Positions 1 through 8,719 are shown, counted from the first letter of the stretch. The stretch: DNA of 61,397 nucleotides from an uncultured Ilumatobacter sp. (GCA_905480335.1 CAJQPY010000014.1:1-61397); one strand, 5' to 3'. The notes: generated by a model from the letters alone, not told the origin. Numbers and translations: made by a program.

Positions 1-75
1 AACACGGAAGTTAAGCCTGTCAGCGCCGATGGTACTTGGGGGTAGACCCCCTGGGAGAGTAGGACGTCGCCCGAT
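1..75 (+). rRNA. rrf: 5S rRNA, 3' part
   Basis: The first 75 bases match the 3' two thirds of bacterial 5S rRNA: the loop-B segment AACACGGAAGTTAAGC, the GCGCCGATGGTACT segment, and the closing GGGAGAGTAGGACGTCGCC. The 5' end lies outside the window. It is transcribed on the plus strand, and a hairpin terminator follows directly. The 3' boundary is set by eye and may be off by a few bases. Confidence 0.95.
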
Positions 76-86
76 TACGCAACACG

Positions 87-125
87 AAAGCCCCACCCGG
101 ACCACAACCGGTGGGGCTTTCAACA
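87..125 (+). terminator. Intrinsic terminator of the rRNA operon
   Basis: An 11-bp perfect inverted repeat (AAAGCCCCACC at 87-97 with GGTGGGGCTTT at 110-120) has a 12-base loop. A T-rich stretch follows after a few bases. It lies directly after 5S rRNA and before an independent promoter. Confidence 0.85.
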
Positions 126-146
126 TTTTTCACCCCCACACACCCC

Positions 147-152
147 TAGCCT
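147..152 (+). promoter_or_regulatory. -10 box TAGCCT, leaderless start of the TPR gene
   Basis: This TANNNT hexamer ends 8 bases before the ATG at 161, so transcription would begin at or next to the start codon. Confidence 0.55.
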
Positions 153-160
153 GAGAGCCC

Positions 161-1213
161 ATGTCTGCAGAGCGTTCGAACCGATCACCCTCTGGCCGAC
201 TGCCCGGTAAGGGAAAGCCTGGCGCAAGCAGTGGAGGGCGTTCGAACGGCAGGTCTGGCGGCGGGCGTTCCGGGTCCGGGCACTCCGGGTCCGGGCACTC
301 CGGTGGCGGTCAGCGCGGCGCTGGCCGGCAGAGCAAAGGCGACAAGTTCACGCCCAAGTGGCGCGAGAGTCTCGATCAGCCGGTGACCGCCGCGCAGAAG
401 CGTGCTGCAGAAGTCGACAAGCGCCGCGGTGGGCCGCGCCCGCCACGGGACCCAGATGCTGACCGGCGGTGGGCAGAGGAACGCGTGACCGAAGAGTGGA
501 TTGACGAGGGGCCCGTGCGCGAGGACGCGTCCGCCGCCGCCGAGCGGGCATCATCAGTGGAGCGCCCTCGGCGGGAGGCCCGACCACTTGATCCCGACAT
601 CGGCGCCGAACTGGTCGATGCGCTGGGCAACCAACGGGGCGTGCGCCTGTCGGAGCGTCTGGCTCAGGCATCTGAGGCGCTTGACCGCGAGCGTTTCGAC
701 GAGGCGCGTCGTATTGCGTCGTCGATCGCTAAGGAAGCACCCTCGGTGTCGGCGGTCCAAGAGGTGCTGGGCCTTGCGTCCTACCGTCTTGGCCGGTACA
801 AGCCGGCGGTTGCAGCTCTCCAACAGGCCCAGGAACTCCACGAGAATCCTGCACTGCTGCCCGTGATCGCTGACGCATATCGCGGTTTACGGCGATGGTC
901 GGCGGTGGAGCGGGTATGGGACCAGATCAAGGCTGCCTCGCCGTCGCAGGAAGTAATGTCGGAGGGGCGTATCGTGATGGCGAGCGCGCTCGCTGACCAA
1001 GGTGACGTCGCTGGAGCCATAGCGGTCATGCAGGACGGGCGCAAGCCACCCAAGCGCGTTCGAGAGCACCATCTTCGTGAGTGGTATGTGCTCGGCGACC
1101 TCTACGACCGGCTCGGCGAGACGATCACCGCTCGGCGCTGGTTCGGTGCAGTTGCCGACGAGGCGCCCGACTTTTTCGACGTCCACGACCGGCTCCGCGG
1201 CCTCGGTCGCTAA
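161..1213 (+). CDS. TPR-repeat protein with Gly/Ser/Arg-rich N-terminus
   Basis: 350 aa. Residues 1-60 are low-complexity Gly/Ser/Arg, with GRSGGG and GHSG repeats, and residues 60-130 are highly charged. From about residue 150 to the end the protein is alpha-helical with tetratricopeptide-like 34-residue units (for example ASYRLGRYKPAVAALQQAQE and LGDLYDRLGETITARRWF). TPR arrays bind protein partners and no enzyme motif is visible. The basic disordered head could bind RNA or nucleic acid, but that is inference. It is the first gene after the rRNA operon, with its own TAGCCT -10 box. The RppH-like gene follows 20 bp later, so they are probably cotranscribed. Confidence 0.8.
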   Translation: MSAERSNRSPSGRLPGKGKPGASSGGRSNGRSGGGRSGSGHSGSGHSGGGQRGAGRQSKGDKFTPKWRESLDQPVTAAQKRAAEVDKRRGGPRPPRDPDADRRWAEERVTEEWIDEGPVREDASAAAERASSVERPRREARPLDPDIGAELVDALGNQRGVRLSERLAQASEALDRERFDEARRIASSIAKEAPSVSAVQEVLGLASYRLGRYKPAVAALQQAQELHENPALLPVIADAYRGLRRWSAVERVWDQIKAASPSQEVMSEGRIVMASALADQGDVAGAIAVMQDGRKPPKRVREHHLREWYVLGDLYDRLGETITARRWFGAVADEAPDFFDVHDRLRGLGR

Positions 1214-1233
1214 GCGGCATCGGACCACCCAAA

Positions 1234-1674
1234 ATGGCCTCGATGCACTTTCGTGCCAATGTGGTTGCGATCGTCACGAACGCAAGGGGGCGCGTCATGG
1301 CGTTCGAACGTAGTGACGTGGCCGGAGCGTGGCAGCTGCCGCAAGGTGGCGTTGACGCAGGAGAGACGCCTGAAGAAGCTGCATGGCGCGAGCTCAGCGA
1401 GGAGACCGGACTTGGCCGCCAGCAGGTCGAGCTAGTCGGCGAGTTTCCTCACTGGACCGCTTACGAGTGGCCGAACGGCCCACGCAAGAATGGACGAATG
1501 GGTCAAGTCCAGCGGTGGTTCACGTTTCTCGTCGTGAACGACGACGTTGAACCCGAACCGGACGGTGCCGAATTTACGTCCTGGAAGTGGGTCAAGCGGA
1601 AGTGGCTTGTCGACGAAGTGGTCGACTTCCGTCGCCCGTCGTACCGCCGTGTGCTACTCGATGAAGGAGCTTGA
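1234..1674 (+). CDS. Nudix hydrolase, RppH-like
   Basis: 146 aa. The Nudix box GX5EX7REUXEEXGU is intact (GGVDAGETPEEAAWREL then SEETGL, about residues 36-58). The preceding WQLPQGG and the later GQVQRWF are typical of RNA pyrophosphohydrolase / diadenosine tetraphosphatase (RppH/IalA), which removes pyrophosphate from RNA 5' ends or cleaves ApnA nucleotides. I chose ATG 1234 because longer frames overlap the TPR gene; ATG 1243 is also possible. Its stop codon overlaps the rarA start by one base, so the two are translationally coupled. The family is clear; the substrate (5'-triphosphate RNA or Ap4A) cannot be told from sequence alone. Confidence 0.88.
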   Translation: MASMHFRANVVAIVTNARGRVMAFERSDVAGAWQLPQGGVDAGETPEEAAWRELSEETGLGRQQVELVGEFPHWTAYEWPNGPRKNGRMGQVQRWFTFLVVNDDVEPEPDGAEFTSWKWVKRKWLVDEVVDFRRPSYRRVLLDEGA

Positions 1675-2951
1675 TGGCCGACGATTTGTTTGCTGTTGCT
1701 GCCGAGACGGCCAAATTGTCGCGGGCGCCGCTGGCCGCACGGCTGCGCCCGCGCTCGATTGACGACGTCGTCGGTCAGACGCACCTGGTCGGTCCTGGGC
1801 GACCGCTGCGCCAGCTCGTGGAGTCGGATCGCCTCACGTCTGCTTTACTGTGGGGCCCCCCGGGAACCGGCAAGACCACGTTGGCTCTCGCTGTAGCAGG
1901 AACCACCGATAGGGCGTTTGAGCAACTATCGGCAGTCACCGCTGGCGTGAAGGACGTCCGCGAAACAATTGAGCGCGCCCGCCAACGGCTCGGTGAACGA
2001 GGGCAAGGCACGATCCTGTTCCTCGATGAGATCCACCGGTTTTCAAAGGCACAGCAGGATGCGCTGCTGCCAGCGGTCGAGGATGGCACACTGACGCTGA
2101 TTGGGGCAACCACCGAGAATCCATTCTTCGAGGTGAACGCGCCACTGCGCAGCCGATCGACGCTGTTTCGACTCGAACCGCTCGAACCGGCTGACATCGC
2201 AACGCTCGTCCGTCGTGGACTGGAGGCTGAAGGGGCGACGGCAGACGAAGATGCCATTGCGCTCCTGGTCGACCGGTCAGGTGGCGATGGCAGGCAGGTG
2301 TTGACCTCACTCGAGGTTGCCTGTGCGCTGTCGGATTACACGAGCGTGAGGTTGGCGCACGTCGAGGCGGCGCTTGGAACCAGCGCCCTGCGATACGGGC
2401 GCGATGATCACTACGACGTCGTCAGCGCGTTCATCAAGTCAATGCGCGGATCGGATCCCGACGCAGCGATCTACTGGCTCGCCCGAATGCTTGAGGCGGG
2501 CGAAGATGCCCGTTTCATTGCGCGGCGGATGGTCATCTTTGCGAGCGAGGACGTCGGATTGGCCGACTCGCGCAGTCTGGAGATCGCCGTCGCCGCGGCG
2601 CGTGCCGTCGAACACGTCGGGCTTCCGGAAGCGCAGCTCAATTTGTCGCAGGCGGCTATCCATCTTGCAGCTGCACCCAAAAGTAATCGAGCAGCGCTGG
2701 CTATTTGGAACGCACGGGCAGAAGTCCGAGACGGAGCGACCGGTGAGGTGCCCGCTCATCTGCGTGACACTCATTATCAAGGTGCTGCAGCGCTCGGTCA
2801 CGGTGACAGCTACCAGTATCCTCACGACCATGACAACGGCTGGGTTGCACAGCAATATCTGCCTGACGCATTGGTCGGTCGACGCTGGTACGAGCCGTCG
2901 GGACACGGGGACGAACGCGACGTTGGCGAACGAGTGGATGAGCGCCGATGA
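1674..2951 (+). CDS. rarA: Replication-associated recombination protein A (AAA+ ATPase)
   Basis: 425 aa. RarA/MgsA is a clamp-loader-like AAA+ ATPase acting at stalled replication forks. Walker A is GPPGTGKTT (about residue 62), Walker B is ILFLDEIHRF, and sensor 1 is LIGATTENP. The C-terminal half has the helical tetramerisation domain with YWLARMLEAGEDARFIARR, characteristic of RarA/WRNIP1. Length matches the family. ATG 1674 is preferred over the in-frame TTG 1671 because AAGGAG lies 4-5 bases upstream and the ATG overlaps the RppH stop. The next gene overlaps its end by 4 bp. Confidence 0.96.
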   Translation: MADDLFAVAAETAKLSRAPLAARLRPRSIDDVVGQTHLVGPGRPLRQLVESDRLTSALLWGPPGTGKTTLALAVAGTTDRAFEQLSAVTAGVKDVRETIERARQRLGERGQGTILFLDEIHRFSKAQQDALLPAVEDGTLTLIGATTENPFFEVNAPLRSRSTLFRLEPLEPADIATLVRRGLEAEGATADEDAIALLVDRSGGDGRQVLTSLEVACALSDYTSVRLAHVEAALGTSALRYGRDDHYDVVSAFIKSMRGSDPDAAIYWLARMLEAGEDARFIARRMVIFASEDVGLADSRSLEIAVAAARAVEHVGLPEAQLNLSQAAIHLAAAPKSNRAALAIWNARAEVRDGATGEVPAHLRDTHYQGAAALGHGDSYQYPHDHDNGWVAQQYLPDALVGRRWYEPSGHGDERDVGERVDERR

Positions 2952-3394
2952 GCACTGGTGAGATCCTGTTGGTTTCAGCGATTGTTTTGCTGGCGATCGG
3001 GTTTGCCTTGCTGATTGTTGTGCTACTCCGCGTGCTTGACGTCACCAACCACCTTCGCACCGAGGTCGCCGACTTGCGTGGCGAAACGCGCATGCTCGTC
3101 GATGATCTCCGCGTTTCAACCGATGAAGCCCGCGAAACAGTCGACGAGGCTCGCCAGGACCTGGAACGCTTCGATCGTGTGCTGGGCTCGGCCGAAGCCA
3201 TTGGTGACGCCGTGGGATCGACTGTGGCGCGCGGTGCGTTTTCGTCGCCGTCTATTAAGGCGGCTGGGTTCGCTCGAGGGGCGTCGCGAACCGTCGCCAG
3301 GTTGCGACGGAAGAGTTCATCGGAGCAGAACGTTATTGACGTCAGTCGCCGCGCTGGCGAGTTGCCCCCCGAAGCGAGGAGGAAACAAGCATGA
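2948..3394 (+). CDS. DUF948-like membrane-anchored coiled-coil protein
   Basis: 148 aa. One N-terminal transmembrane segment (about residues 5-30, VSAIVLLAIGFALLIVVLL) is followed by a heptad-like coiled coil rich in Thr, Glu and Leu (about 35-85) and a basic tail. This is the layout of DUF948 family proteins of Gram-positive bacteria, whose function is unknown. It overlaps rarA by 4 bp and the next gene by 4 bp. In many actinobacteria a DUF948 gene and a second small membrane gene precede alaS (recalled); here glcD follows instead. Confidence 0.8.
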   Translation: MSTGEILLVSAIVLLAIGFALLIVVLLRVLDVTNHLRTEVADLRGETRMLVDDLRVSTDEARETVDEARQDLERFDRVLGSAEAIGDAVGSTVARGAFSSPSIKAAGFARGASRTVARLRRKSSSEQNVIDVSRRAGELPPEARRKQA

Positions 3395-3723
3395 TGAAAC
3401 GACTGACATGGTTTGCTGGAGGGGTGGCCGCGGGTGCCGCGGGAGCAAGTTACGCGAAGAAAAAGGTCAAGGAGAAGGCGGCGCAGGTGTCTCCGGCGGG
3501 TGTTGCGCGGTCTGCTGCCGAGCGAGCCAAACAGACCGCCGCCCACGTATTCGACGCCGTGCGTGAAGGGCGCGAGGTAATGAATCAACACGAGGATGAA
3601 CTCAAGGCAAAGCGAGATGGTCGACTCGTCACCTTGGCCGAGCACGTCGCCCCGGGAGATCAGGTCTTCGTCGATGGCGTTGAGGTCGAGTCCGGACGCG
3701 TCATTGTTATGCGCCCCAAGTGA
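3391..3723 (+). CDS. Small membrane-associated protein of unknown function
   Basis: 110 aa. The N-terminus is a short Gly/Ala-rich hydrophobic segment (WFAGGVAAGAAGASYA, residues 7-22), followed by KKKVKEKAAQ, an amphipathic Ala/Glu-rich stretch, and a short beta-like tail ending VIVMRPK. It resembles the small protein (DUF6167-like) that follows DUF948 in actinobacteria, though I assign that only from layout. ATGA overlap with the preceding gene implies coupled translation, and glcD begins 10 bp later. No catalytic motif is visible. Confidence 0.72.
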   Translation: MMKRLTWFAGGVAAGAAGASYAKKKVKEKAAQVSPAGVARSAAERAKQTAAHVFDAVREGREVMNQHEDELKAKRDGRLVTLAEHVAPGDQVFVDGVEVESGRVIVMRPK

Positions 3724-3733
3724 GTAGCGCCCG

Positions 3734-5155
3734 ATGACGGACGAAGTCGTCGCAGCGCTTCAGGAGCAGATCGATCCGGCACGGGTCAGATCGGGGGCCA
3801 CCGAAACCCGCCTTTACCGGCGTGACGCCTCCAATATGACCGGGCAGGCGGGCGTTATCGTGTTCGCCGAGTCGACCGCCGATGTGCAGGCAGCGGTTTG
3901 CGTTGCCGCTCGGCTCGGGTTGCCGTTCCTGGCTCGTGGCTCTGGAACGGGCCTCGCCGGCGGAGCGGTACCGCCAGATGGTGCGATTGTCATATCTACG
4001 TCGAAGATGAACCAGATCATCTCGGTGGATGCCGAGAACCGTCAAGCCTGGGTGGAGCCGGGCGTGCTGAACCTTGATCTGTCCAAACAGGTAGCGCATC
4101 TCGGCGTGCATTTTGCCCCAGACCCAAGCAGTCAGCAGACGTGCTCAATTGGGGGTAACGTCGCTAATAATTCGGGTGGTCCACACTGTCTCGCCGATGG
4201 GGTCACCAGCGCTCACGTCCTCGCTCTTGAAGTCGTTCTTCCCGACGGTTCAATCACTGTGCTTGGTGGTGAGGATCCCGAGCAGAATGGCCTTGACTTG
4301 CGCGGGGTCTTCGTCGGTTCAGAGGGGATGTTCGGCGTAGCCACCAAGGTGTGCGTTCGTTTGATGCAAAACCATCCCGATGTGGCAACGATGTTGATGG
4401 AGTTCGACTCAGTTGCCGAAGGTGCCCAACTGGTCAGTGACATCATCGCAGCCGGGATCGTTCCGGCAGCAGTCGAAATGATGGATCAACTCTGCTTGCA
4501 GGCAGTTGAGGCGTGGCTGCATGCCGGGCTCCCGACTCATGCGGCGGCCGCGCTACTAATCGAGTGCGTGGGAGCAGCGGGCCAGGTCGCGTCGGAGATG
4601 GCGCAGATTCGAATGCTCGCAGCTGCGCGTGGTGTGGCGAACGTGCGAATCGCCGCCGACGAGGGTGAGCGGGCCGAGCTCTGGAAGGCCCGCAAGGGGG
4701 CGTTTGGTGCGGTGGCCAACGTCAAGCCGAACTACTATTTGCACGACACAGTCGTCCCCCGTGCTCGGCTTGCGGAAGTCATCGAGAAGGTTTACGAGAT
4801 AACTGCTCGTTACGGCATTGACGTAATCAACGTGTTCCACGCCGGCGACGGGAACCTTCATCCTCTGCTCGTGTACGACGCCCGTGAGGAAGGGACGATT
4901 GACAAGGTCCACGAGGCCGGACGCGAAATCGTTGCATTCTCGGTTGCAGTTGGTGGCGTTCTGTCCGGCGAGCACGGTATCGGTCTGGAGAAGCGCGACC
5001 TGATGCCGCTGATGTTCTCGGAGGTTGACCTATCGGCACAGGAGGCCCTCCGCCTCGCGTTCGACCCGCAGCTGATTGCCAATCCAAATAAGGTGCTCCC
5101 GAATCCGGCGACTTGCGGGGACATGCACGAAGTTCCTGACGGCGCGTGGATCTGA
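3734..5155 (+). CDS. glcD: Glycolate oxidase FAD-linked subunit GlcD
   Basis: 473 aa. FAD-binding type 4 oxidoreductase (VAO/PCMH fold), the catalytic subunit oxidising glycolate or a related 2-hydroxy acid to the 2-oxo acid. Visible motifs are the FAD-binding RGSGTGLAGG (about residues 75-84), CSIGGNVANNSGG in the FAD loop, HAGDGNLHP (substrate and metal site), and GEHGIGLEKRDLM near the C-terminus, all diagnostic of GlcD/D-lactate dehydrogenases. Length is normal. The stop codon overlaps the glcE start. D-lactate as substrate cannot be excluded, but the GlcE and GlcF partners in the window favour glycolate. Confidence 0.92.
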   Translation: MTDEVVAALQEQIDPARVRSGATETRLYRRDASNMTGQAGVIVFAESTADVQAAVCVAARLGLPFLARGSGTGLAGGAVPPDGAIVISTSKMNQIISVDAENRQAWVEPGVLNLDLSKQVAHLGVHFAPDPSSQQTCSIGGNVANNSGGPHCLADGVTSAHVLALEVVLPDGSITVLGGEDPEQNGLDLRGVFVGSEGMFGVATKVCVRLMQNHPDVATMLMEFDSVAEGAQLVSDIIAAGIVPAAVEMMDQLCLQAVEAWLHAGLPTHAAAALLIECVGAAGQVASEMAQIRMLAAARGVANVRIAADEGERAELWKARKGAFGAVANVKPNYYLHDTVVPRARLAEVIEKVYEITARYGIDVINVFHAGDGNLHPLLVYDAREEGTIDKVHEAGREIVAFSVAVGGVLSGEHGIGLEKRDLMPLMFSEVDLSAQEALRLAFDPQLIANPNKVLPNPATCGDMHEVPDGAWI

Positions 5156-6048
5156 TGGATCGGACGATCGACGAGTTTGCTGCGGCGGTCGGAACCGTGG
5201 ACGCCGTCACAGTCGAGGGTGCAGCAACACGTGGGGGAGCGCTACCGGGGGTACCGGCAGTCAATGCCCCGGCCGGGATCGTTCGGATCGATGCGGCAGA
5301 GATGGTGCTTGAATGCGGGGCCGGAACACCAATGAATGAGGTTCATACGGCGCTCGCCGAGGTGGGTCAAACCGTCTCAATTCCTAGTGGCGGAACGATC
5401 GGCGGCGCTTTAGCCTGCGGTATCAGTGACATCACGCGGCTCGCCCACGGGCCGATGCGCGATGTGTTGTTGCAGACACAGTTCGTCGGGGCGTCGGGGA
5501 AAGTGACCAAAGCGGGCGGACCTACGGTCAAGAACGTGAGCGGGTTCGACCTCTGCCGGCTACTCGTCGGGGCGTATGGAACGCTCGGTTTCTTCGGCGA
5601 AGTGATCGTTCGGACTAGGCCCCTTCCTCGGTCAAGCCGATGGTTTACAACGGACAGTGATCCTTTTGAGTTGCTTGCCGGCTTGTATCGGCCGGTTTCC
5701 ATTCTGTGGGATGGCAAGACGACCTGGCTGCGCCTGGACGGTGACCCCGGTGATGTCGATGTCGCCGCATCCGGCTTCCGGTTGAGGCAAGTCGATGGGC
5801 CACCTCCGCTGCCGGGTCCGCATCGTTGGTCGGTTCCCCCTGGTGAGCTTCGTGCGCTGCGCTCGGAGATTCCCGGCAGTTTCGTTGCGCAGATTGGCGT
5901 CGGCGTCGTGCATCGAGTGGAGCCGCAGCTCCGTGGCCCGGTTGATCCAGCCATTCGTCAGCTGCACGATCGGATCAAGCAACATTTTGATCCGTCGGGC
6001 CGTCTGAACCCTGGACTGGATCCACTCGCCGTCGGCATCAGGTCGTGA
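5155..6048 (+). CDS. glcE: Glycolate oxidase FAD-binding subunit GlcE
   Basis: 297 aa. A second, shorter FAD-binding type 4 protein with the GlcE signature: SIPSGGTIGGALACGISD, then GPMRDVLLQTQFVGASG and GGPTVKNVSGFDLCRLLVG. The C-terminus ends with FDPSGRLNPG, as in GlcE. It lacks the second metal-binding half of GlcD and would be the second flavin subunit of the GlcDEF complex. ATG 5155 is used (overlapping the glcD TGA) rather than GTG 5146, which would overlap glcD by more. The downstream kinase-like gene overlaps by 4 bp (GTGA). Confidence 0.9.
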   Translation: MDRTIDEFAAAVGTVDAVTVEGAATRGGALPGVPAVNAPAGIVRIDAAEMVLECGAGTPMNEVHTALAEVGQTVSIPSGGTIGGALACGISDITRLAHGPMRDVLLQTQFVGASGKVTKAGGPTVKNVSGFDLCRLLVGAYGTLGFFGEVIVRTRPLPRSSRWFTTDSDPFELLAGLYRPVSILWDGKTTWLRLDGDPGDVDVAASGFRLRQVDGPPPLPGPHRWSVPPGELRALRSEIPGSFVAQIGVGVVHRVEPQLRGPVDPAIRQLHDRIKQHFDPSGRLNPGLDPLAVGIRS

Positions 6049-6941
6049 CTCGGGCATACGTCGACCGCCGGGTCACCGACATGACTTGGGCGACCGAAGC
6101 CGCAGTGCACGCTGCGAAGCAGTGGAAGTTGCCAGCGCCGGTCACGATTCGGCAAGGGATGAACGCCATCTTCCAATGCGGCGACACCGTGCTTCGTGTG
6201 GCGACGCCCAACGCATCTGCCCAGGCGTCGCTCGACCTTGCCGAAACCCTCGCCGATCAGGAGATCGGCGTTCTTCGAAGCCGACGTGCGGCCCCAATCG
6301 AGGTGAACGGGTTCGAAGTCACTGCGTGGCCGTTCGTCGAAGCGGTTCCGGCGCCGATCGATTGGGTGGCAGTCGGTGCGATTGTGCGAAGGGTTCACGA
6401 CGTTGCTGCGTCATCGCTTCCGGCCCAGCTCCCGCAGCCGTCGCCAACTGACTTTCCGTGGTGGGATCACGCGACGATGCTTGCCGAGGTCGGCTCGAGG
6501 CTTGACGCTAGGGCGGAGGCGGGAATCCGCGCCGCGATCGAGCGACACCGAGGTTGGGATGACTTCGTCGGGTCTGACCGCGTCGTTGTCTGTCACGGTG
6601 ACGTCCATCCAGGAAATGTAATCATGGGTGTCGACGGGCCGGTCCTGATCGATTGGGACTTGCTGTGCCTTGCACCGAGAGGATGGGACCACGCGGCTCT
6701 GATGACGTGGACGGCCCGGTGGGGAGGAGATCCCAATGTGTACGAAAGTTTTGTAGACGGCTACGGATGGTCTGCCCGAGACGACCGTCATGCCGAGGCC
6801 TTTGCCGAGCTCCGGCTGGTGGCGGCGACGCTTATGCGATGGAAGGTCGCTCTCGTCGACCCTGCGGCTCGGCTTGAGGCCGAGCGTCGTCTCGCGTATT
6901 GGCGTGGTGATGCTGATGCGCCCGCGTGGCGGCCGCAGTGA
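6045..6941 (+). CDS. Aminoglycoside phosphotransferase (APH)-fold protein
   Basis: 298 aa. The APH/choline-kinase fold is shown by the Brenner-type catalytic loop VVCHGDVHPGNVIM (about residues 183-196; Asp and Asn of HGDxHxxN are present) and the metal-binding VLIDWDLLC. The N-terminal lobe has no obvious glycine loop. These proteins phosphorylate hydroxyl groups of small molecules; the substrate is unknown and the family name does not imply antibiotic resistance. The 4-bp overlap with glcE places it in the glc operon. GTG 6045 is chosen for that overlap; ATG 6081 is an alternative start. Confidence 0.8.
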   Translation: MTRAYVDRRVTDMTWATEAAVHAAKQWKLPAPVTIRQGMNAIFQCGDTVLRVATPNASAQASLDLAETLADQEIGVLRSRRAAPIEVNGFEVTAWPFVEAVPAPIDWVAVGAIVRRVHDVAASSLPAQLPQPSPTDFPWWDHATMLAEVGSRLDARAEAGIRAAIERHRGWDDFVGSDRVVVCHGDVHPGNVIMGVDGPVLIDWDLLCLAPRGWDHAALMTWTARWGGDPNVYESFVDGYGWSARDDRHAEAFAELRLVAATLMRWKVALVDPAARLEAERRLAYWRGDADAPAWRPQ

Positions 6942-6960
6942 GGTGATTGACTACTGAATC

Positions 6961-7323
6961 GTGCCAGCAGGACTCGAGGTCAAGAACTCACCCACCGGAG
7001 CTGGTCGCGGGGTCTTTGCGTTGCGTGATTTCAAGAAGGGCGAAGAGATCGAACGGTGCCCGATGCTGGTGGCCAATCCCGATCGCGGTGACGCTCTCGA
7101 AGCGGGCGCAGAGGGCTACGTCTTCGGGTGGGGTGACGGTCGTACAGCGCTTGCCCTCGGCTACGGATCGCTCTATAACCACTCCTACGACTCGAACGCC
7201 ACGACGCTCGAGACCGGTGACGAGTTGGTGATCACGGCGACGCGGAGGATAAGAGTCGGCGACGAGATCTATATCAATTACATGGGAACCGCACAGACCG
7301 GCGTCTGGTTCGATGTGCTGTGA
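6961..7323 (+). CDS. SET-domain protein
   Basis: 120 aa, essentially one minimal SET domain. The N-terminal PTGAGRGVFALRDFKKGEEI and the motif GYGSLYNHSYDSNA match the SET strands and pseudoknot (NHS/DSN) that bind S-adenosylmethionine and lysine. The ending YINYMGTA gives the catalytic tyrosine region. SET proteins methylate protein lysines; bacterial targets are mostly unknown. It starts with GTG 20 bp after the kinase-like gene. The stop codon nearly touches that of the convergent nei-type gene. There is no pre-SET or post-SET cysteine cluster, so this is a compact bacterial form. Confidence 0.82.
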   Translation: MPAGLEVKNSPTGAGRGVFALRDFKKGEEIERCPMLVANPDRGDALEAGAEGYVFGWGDGRTALALGYGSLYNHSYDSNATTLETGDELVITATRRIRVGDEIYINYMGTAQTGVWFDVL

Positions 7324-7324
7324 G

Positions 7325-8122
7325 TCAGCGGGGCTGGCAGATGGGGCAGTGATAGCTGGTTCGGTTGGCGATGTCGAGTCGTTGTATCTCGCTCCCACAG
7401 CGAAGGCACGAGTTGCGCTTGTAGGCGTATGTAGCCTCGCTGCGTGGGATTCGCTTGCCGCGGGGAACCCCCGATTCTTCGCGAGACACCGTGAGGATGC
7501 GGCCGTCTTTGACGCCTTGTCTTAGCATGCCGGTGATCGTCGCCCATAGCGCCTCCAACTCGGCAGCGTCGCATTCCTTTCCGGGGCGCAGAGGATGGAT
7601 TTCGCAGACGAAGAGGGCTTCGGCCCGGTAAACGTTGCCGACGCCAGCAACGACTGACTGATCCATCAGAAGATCGCCGATGCTGCGTGACGACTTGGCA
7701 ATCTTGTCGTACATTCGCTGCGGATTCTGGCGCGGCTTGATCGGATCAGGTCCAAGCCGCGCAAGGATCCTTTTCCGCACCGACGGATCATCGACGGTGC
7801 AGGCTGTCGGACCGTTCAGATCGACGGTCACATCGGGCGCGACGATCCGCATCCGCACTGCGCCTTGCGGTTCCGGTGGATCGTCTGTTTTATGTACCCG
7901 ATACTTGCCGAACAGGCCGAGGTGAACGTGCCCTATCTCGCCGGTCGACCAGCAGTGAAACAAGTGTTTCCCGTGGGCTTCGATCCGTTCGATTGTCGCA
8001 CCATCGACCCGCTCAGCATCGGCAGCGAACCGGCCCTGCGGGCTCGACACAGCGACTGGCATGCCGACGATCAGCTTGCTGTGGTCACGGGCAATCTTGG
8101 CGATGGTGTGGCCTTCGGGCAC
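7325..8122 (-). CDS. Fpg/Nei-family DNA glycosylase (endonuclease VIII-like)
   Basis: 265 aa. With GTG 8122 as start the protein begins Met-Pro-Glu-Gly-His; removal of Met exposes the catalytic Pro and Glu of the Fpg/Nei family. The PEGHTIAK form is that of the Nei branch, which removes oxidised pyrimidines and cuts the strand. The C-terminus carries a four-cysteine zinc finger (CLRCGSEIQR, then CPIC). The frame is open upstream to 8215, but a TACCTT -10 box (8129-8134) lies six bases before the GTG, and the family needs this N-terminus. It is convergent with the SET gene, whose stop codon ends one base away. Confidence 0.92.
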   Translation of the reverse strand: MPEGHTIAKIARDHSKLIVGMPVAVSSPQGRFAADAERVDGATIERIEAHGKHLFHCWSTGEIGHVHLGLFGKYRVHKTDDPPEPQGAVRMRIVAPDVTVDLNGPTACTVDDPSVRKRILARLGPDPIKPRQNPQRMYDKIAKSSRSIGDLLMDQSVVAGVGNVYRAEALFVCEIHPLRPGKECDAAELEALWATITGMLRQGVKDGRILTVSREESGVPRGKRIPRSEATYAYKRNSCLRCGSEIQRLDIANRTSYHCPICQPR

Positions 8123-8128
8123 GACCGG

Positions 8129-8134
8129 AAGGTA
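8129..8134 (-). promoter_or_regulatory. -10 box TACCTT, leaderless start of the Nei-type glycosylase gene
   Basis: On the minus strand this TANNNT hexamer ends 6 bases before GTG 8122. It independently supports the start that exposes the catalytic proline. Confidence 0.55.
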
Positions 8135-8515
8135 CCGCTTCGTAACACCGGGCGCGCATTTCAGGTCACTTCGCGAGCTGAGATGCGACCACGGAGCAAA
8201 GTCCGGCGAGCTCATCGAGCATTAATACGAGATCCAAACGCTCGCGTTGCGAGATTGGGTCAGTAGTCGCGTGCAGCCGGTCGCGTGCCATGGCCGGTGT
8301 TTCCGGTTCTTCCAGTGCGGTGCCCGATCGGTGACTCGACGGCCCCCGCAAAATTGCGCCGCTAGCCCTGCCGCTGCTTCGAAACTCCGAGTCTGCCAAA
8401 TTGGTTATTTTGTAACAGAACTCCACAAGTCTCGCCTTGGTCGCCGCTCGGGACGACTGAGCCCAGTCGCATGTGTAGCGCTGATAGGCTCGTAGCTCCG
8501 TCACAAGGAGATGTC

Positions 8516-8719
8516 ATGAAAGTCAAAATTCCACTGGTCCTGTTGCTTGCGATTGTTTCGGCCCTCGGCTACGCGCTCGGCACCGAAAACGGACGCGCGC
8601 AACGCGACGCAATGCTCATCAAGATGGGCCGCAAGGATGCAATGGATTCGGCTGACGCAACCGATGCAGCTAGCGAATCTGCGGCTGACGCAGTCGAGAC
8701 AGCTACCGAATCCGTTTGA
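8516..8719 (+). CDS. Small membrane-anchored protein
   Basis: 67 aa. One hydrophobic N-terminal helix (IPLVLLLAIVSALGYALG, residues 5-22) is followed by a short charged stretch and an acidic Ala/Asp/Ser/Glu tail. ATG 8516 has AAGGAG 5 bases upstream (8505-8510), a textbook ribosome-binding site that makes the gene credible despite its size. The layout recalls YtxH-like and other actinobacterial single-pass proteins, but no family is recognised. It stands alone between the nei-type gene and glcF. Confidence 0.65.
   Translation: MKVKIPLVLLLAIVSALGYALGTENGRAQRDAMLIKMGRKDAMDSADATDAASESAADAVETATESV

Noticed and set aside
8166..8291. Minus-strand 41-codon open frame with a helical composition
   Set aside because: There is no ribosome site and no clear -10 box. 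It is too short to support as a gene.
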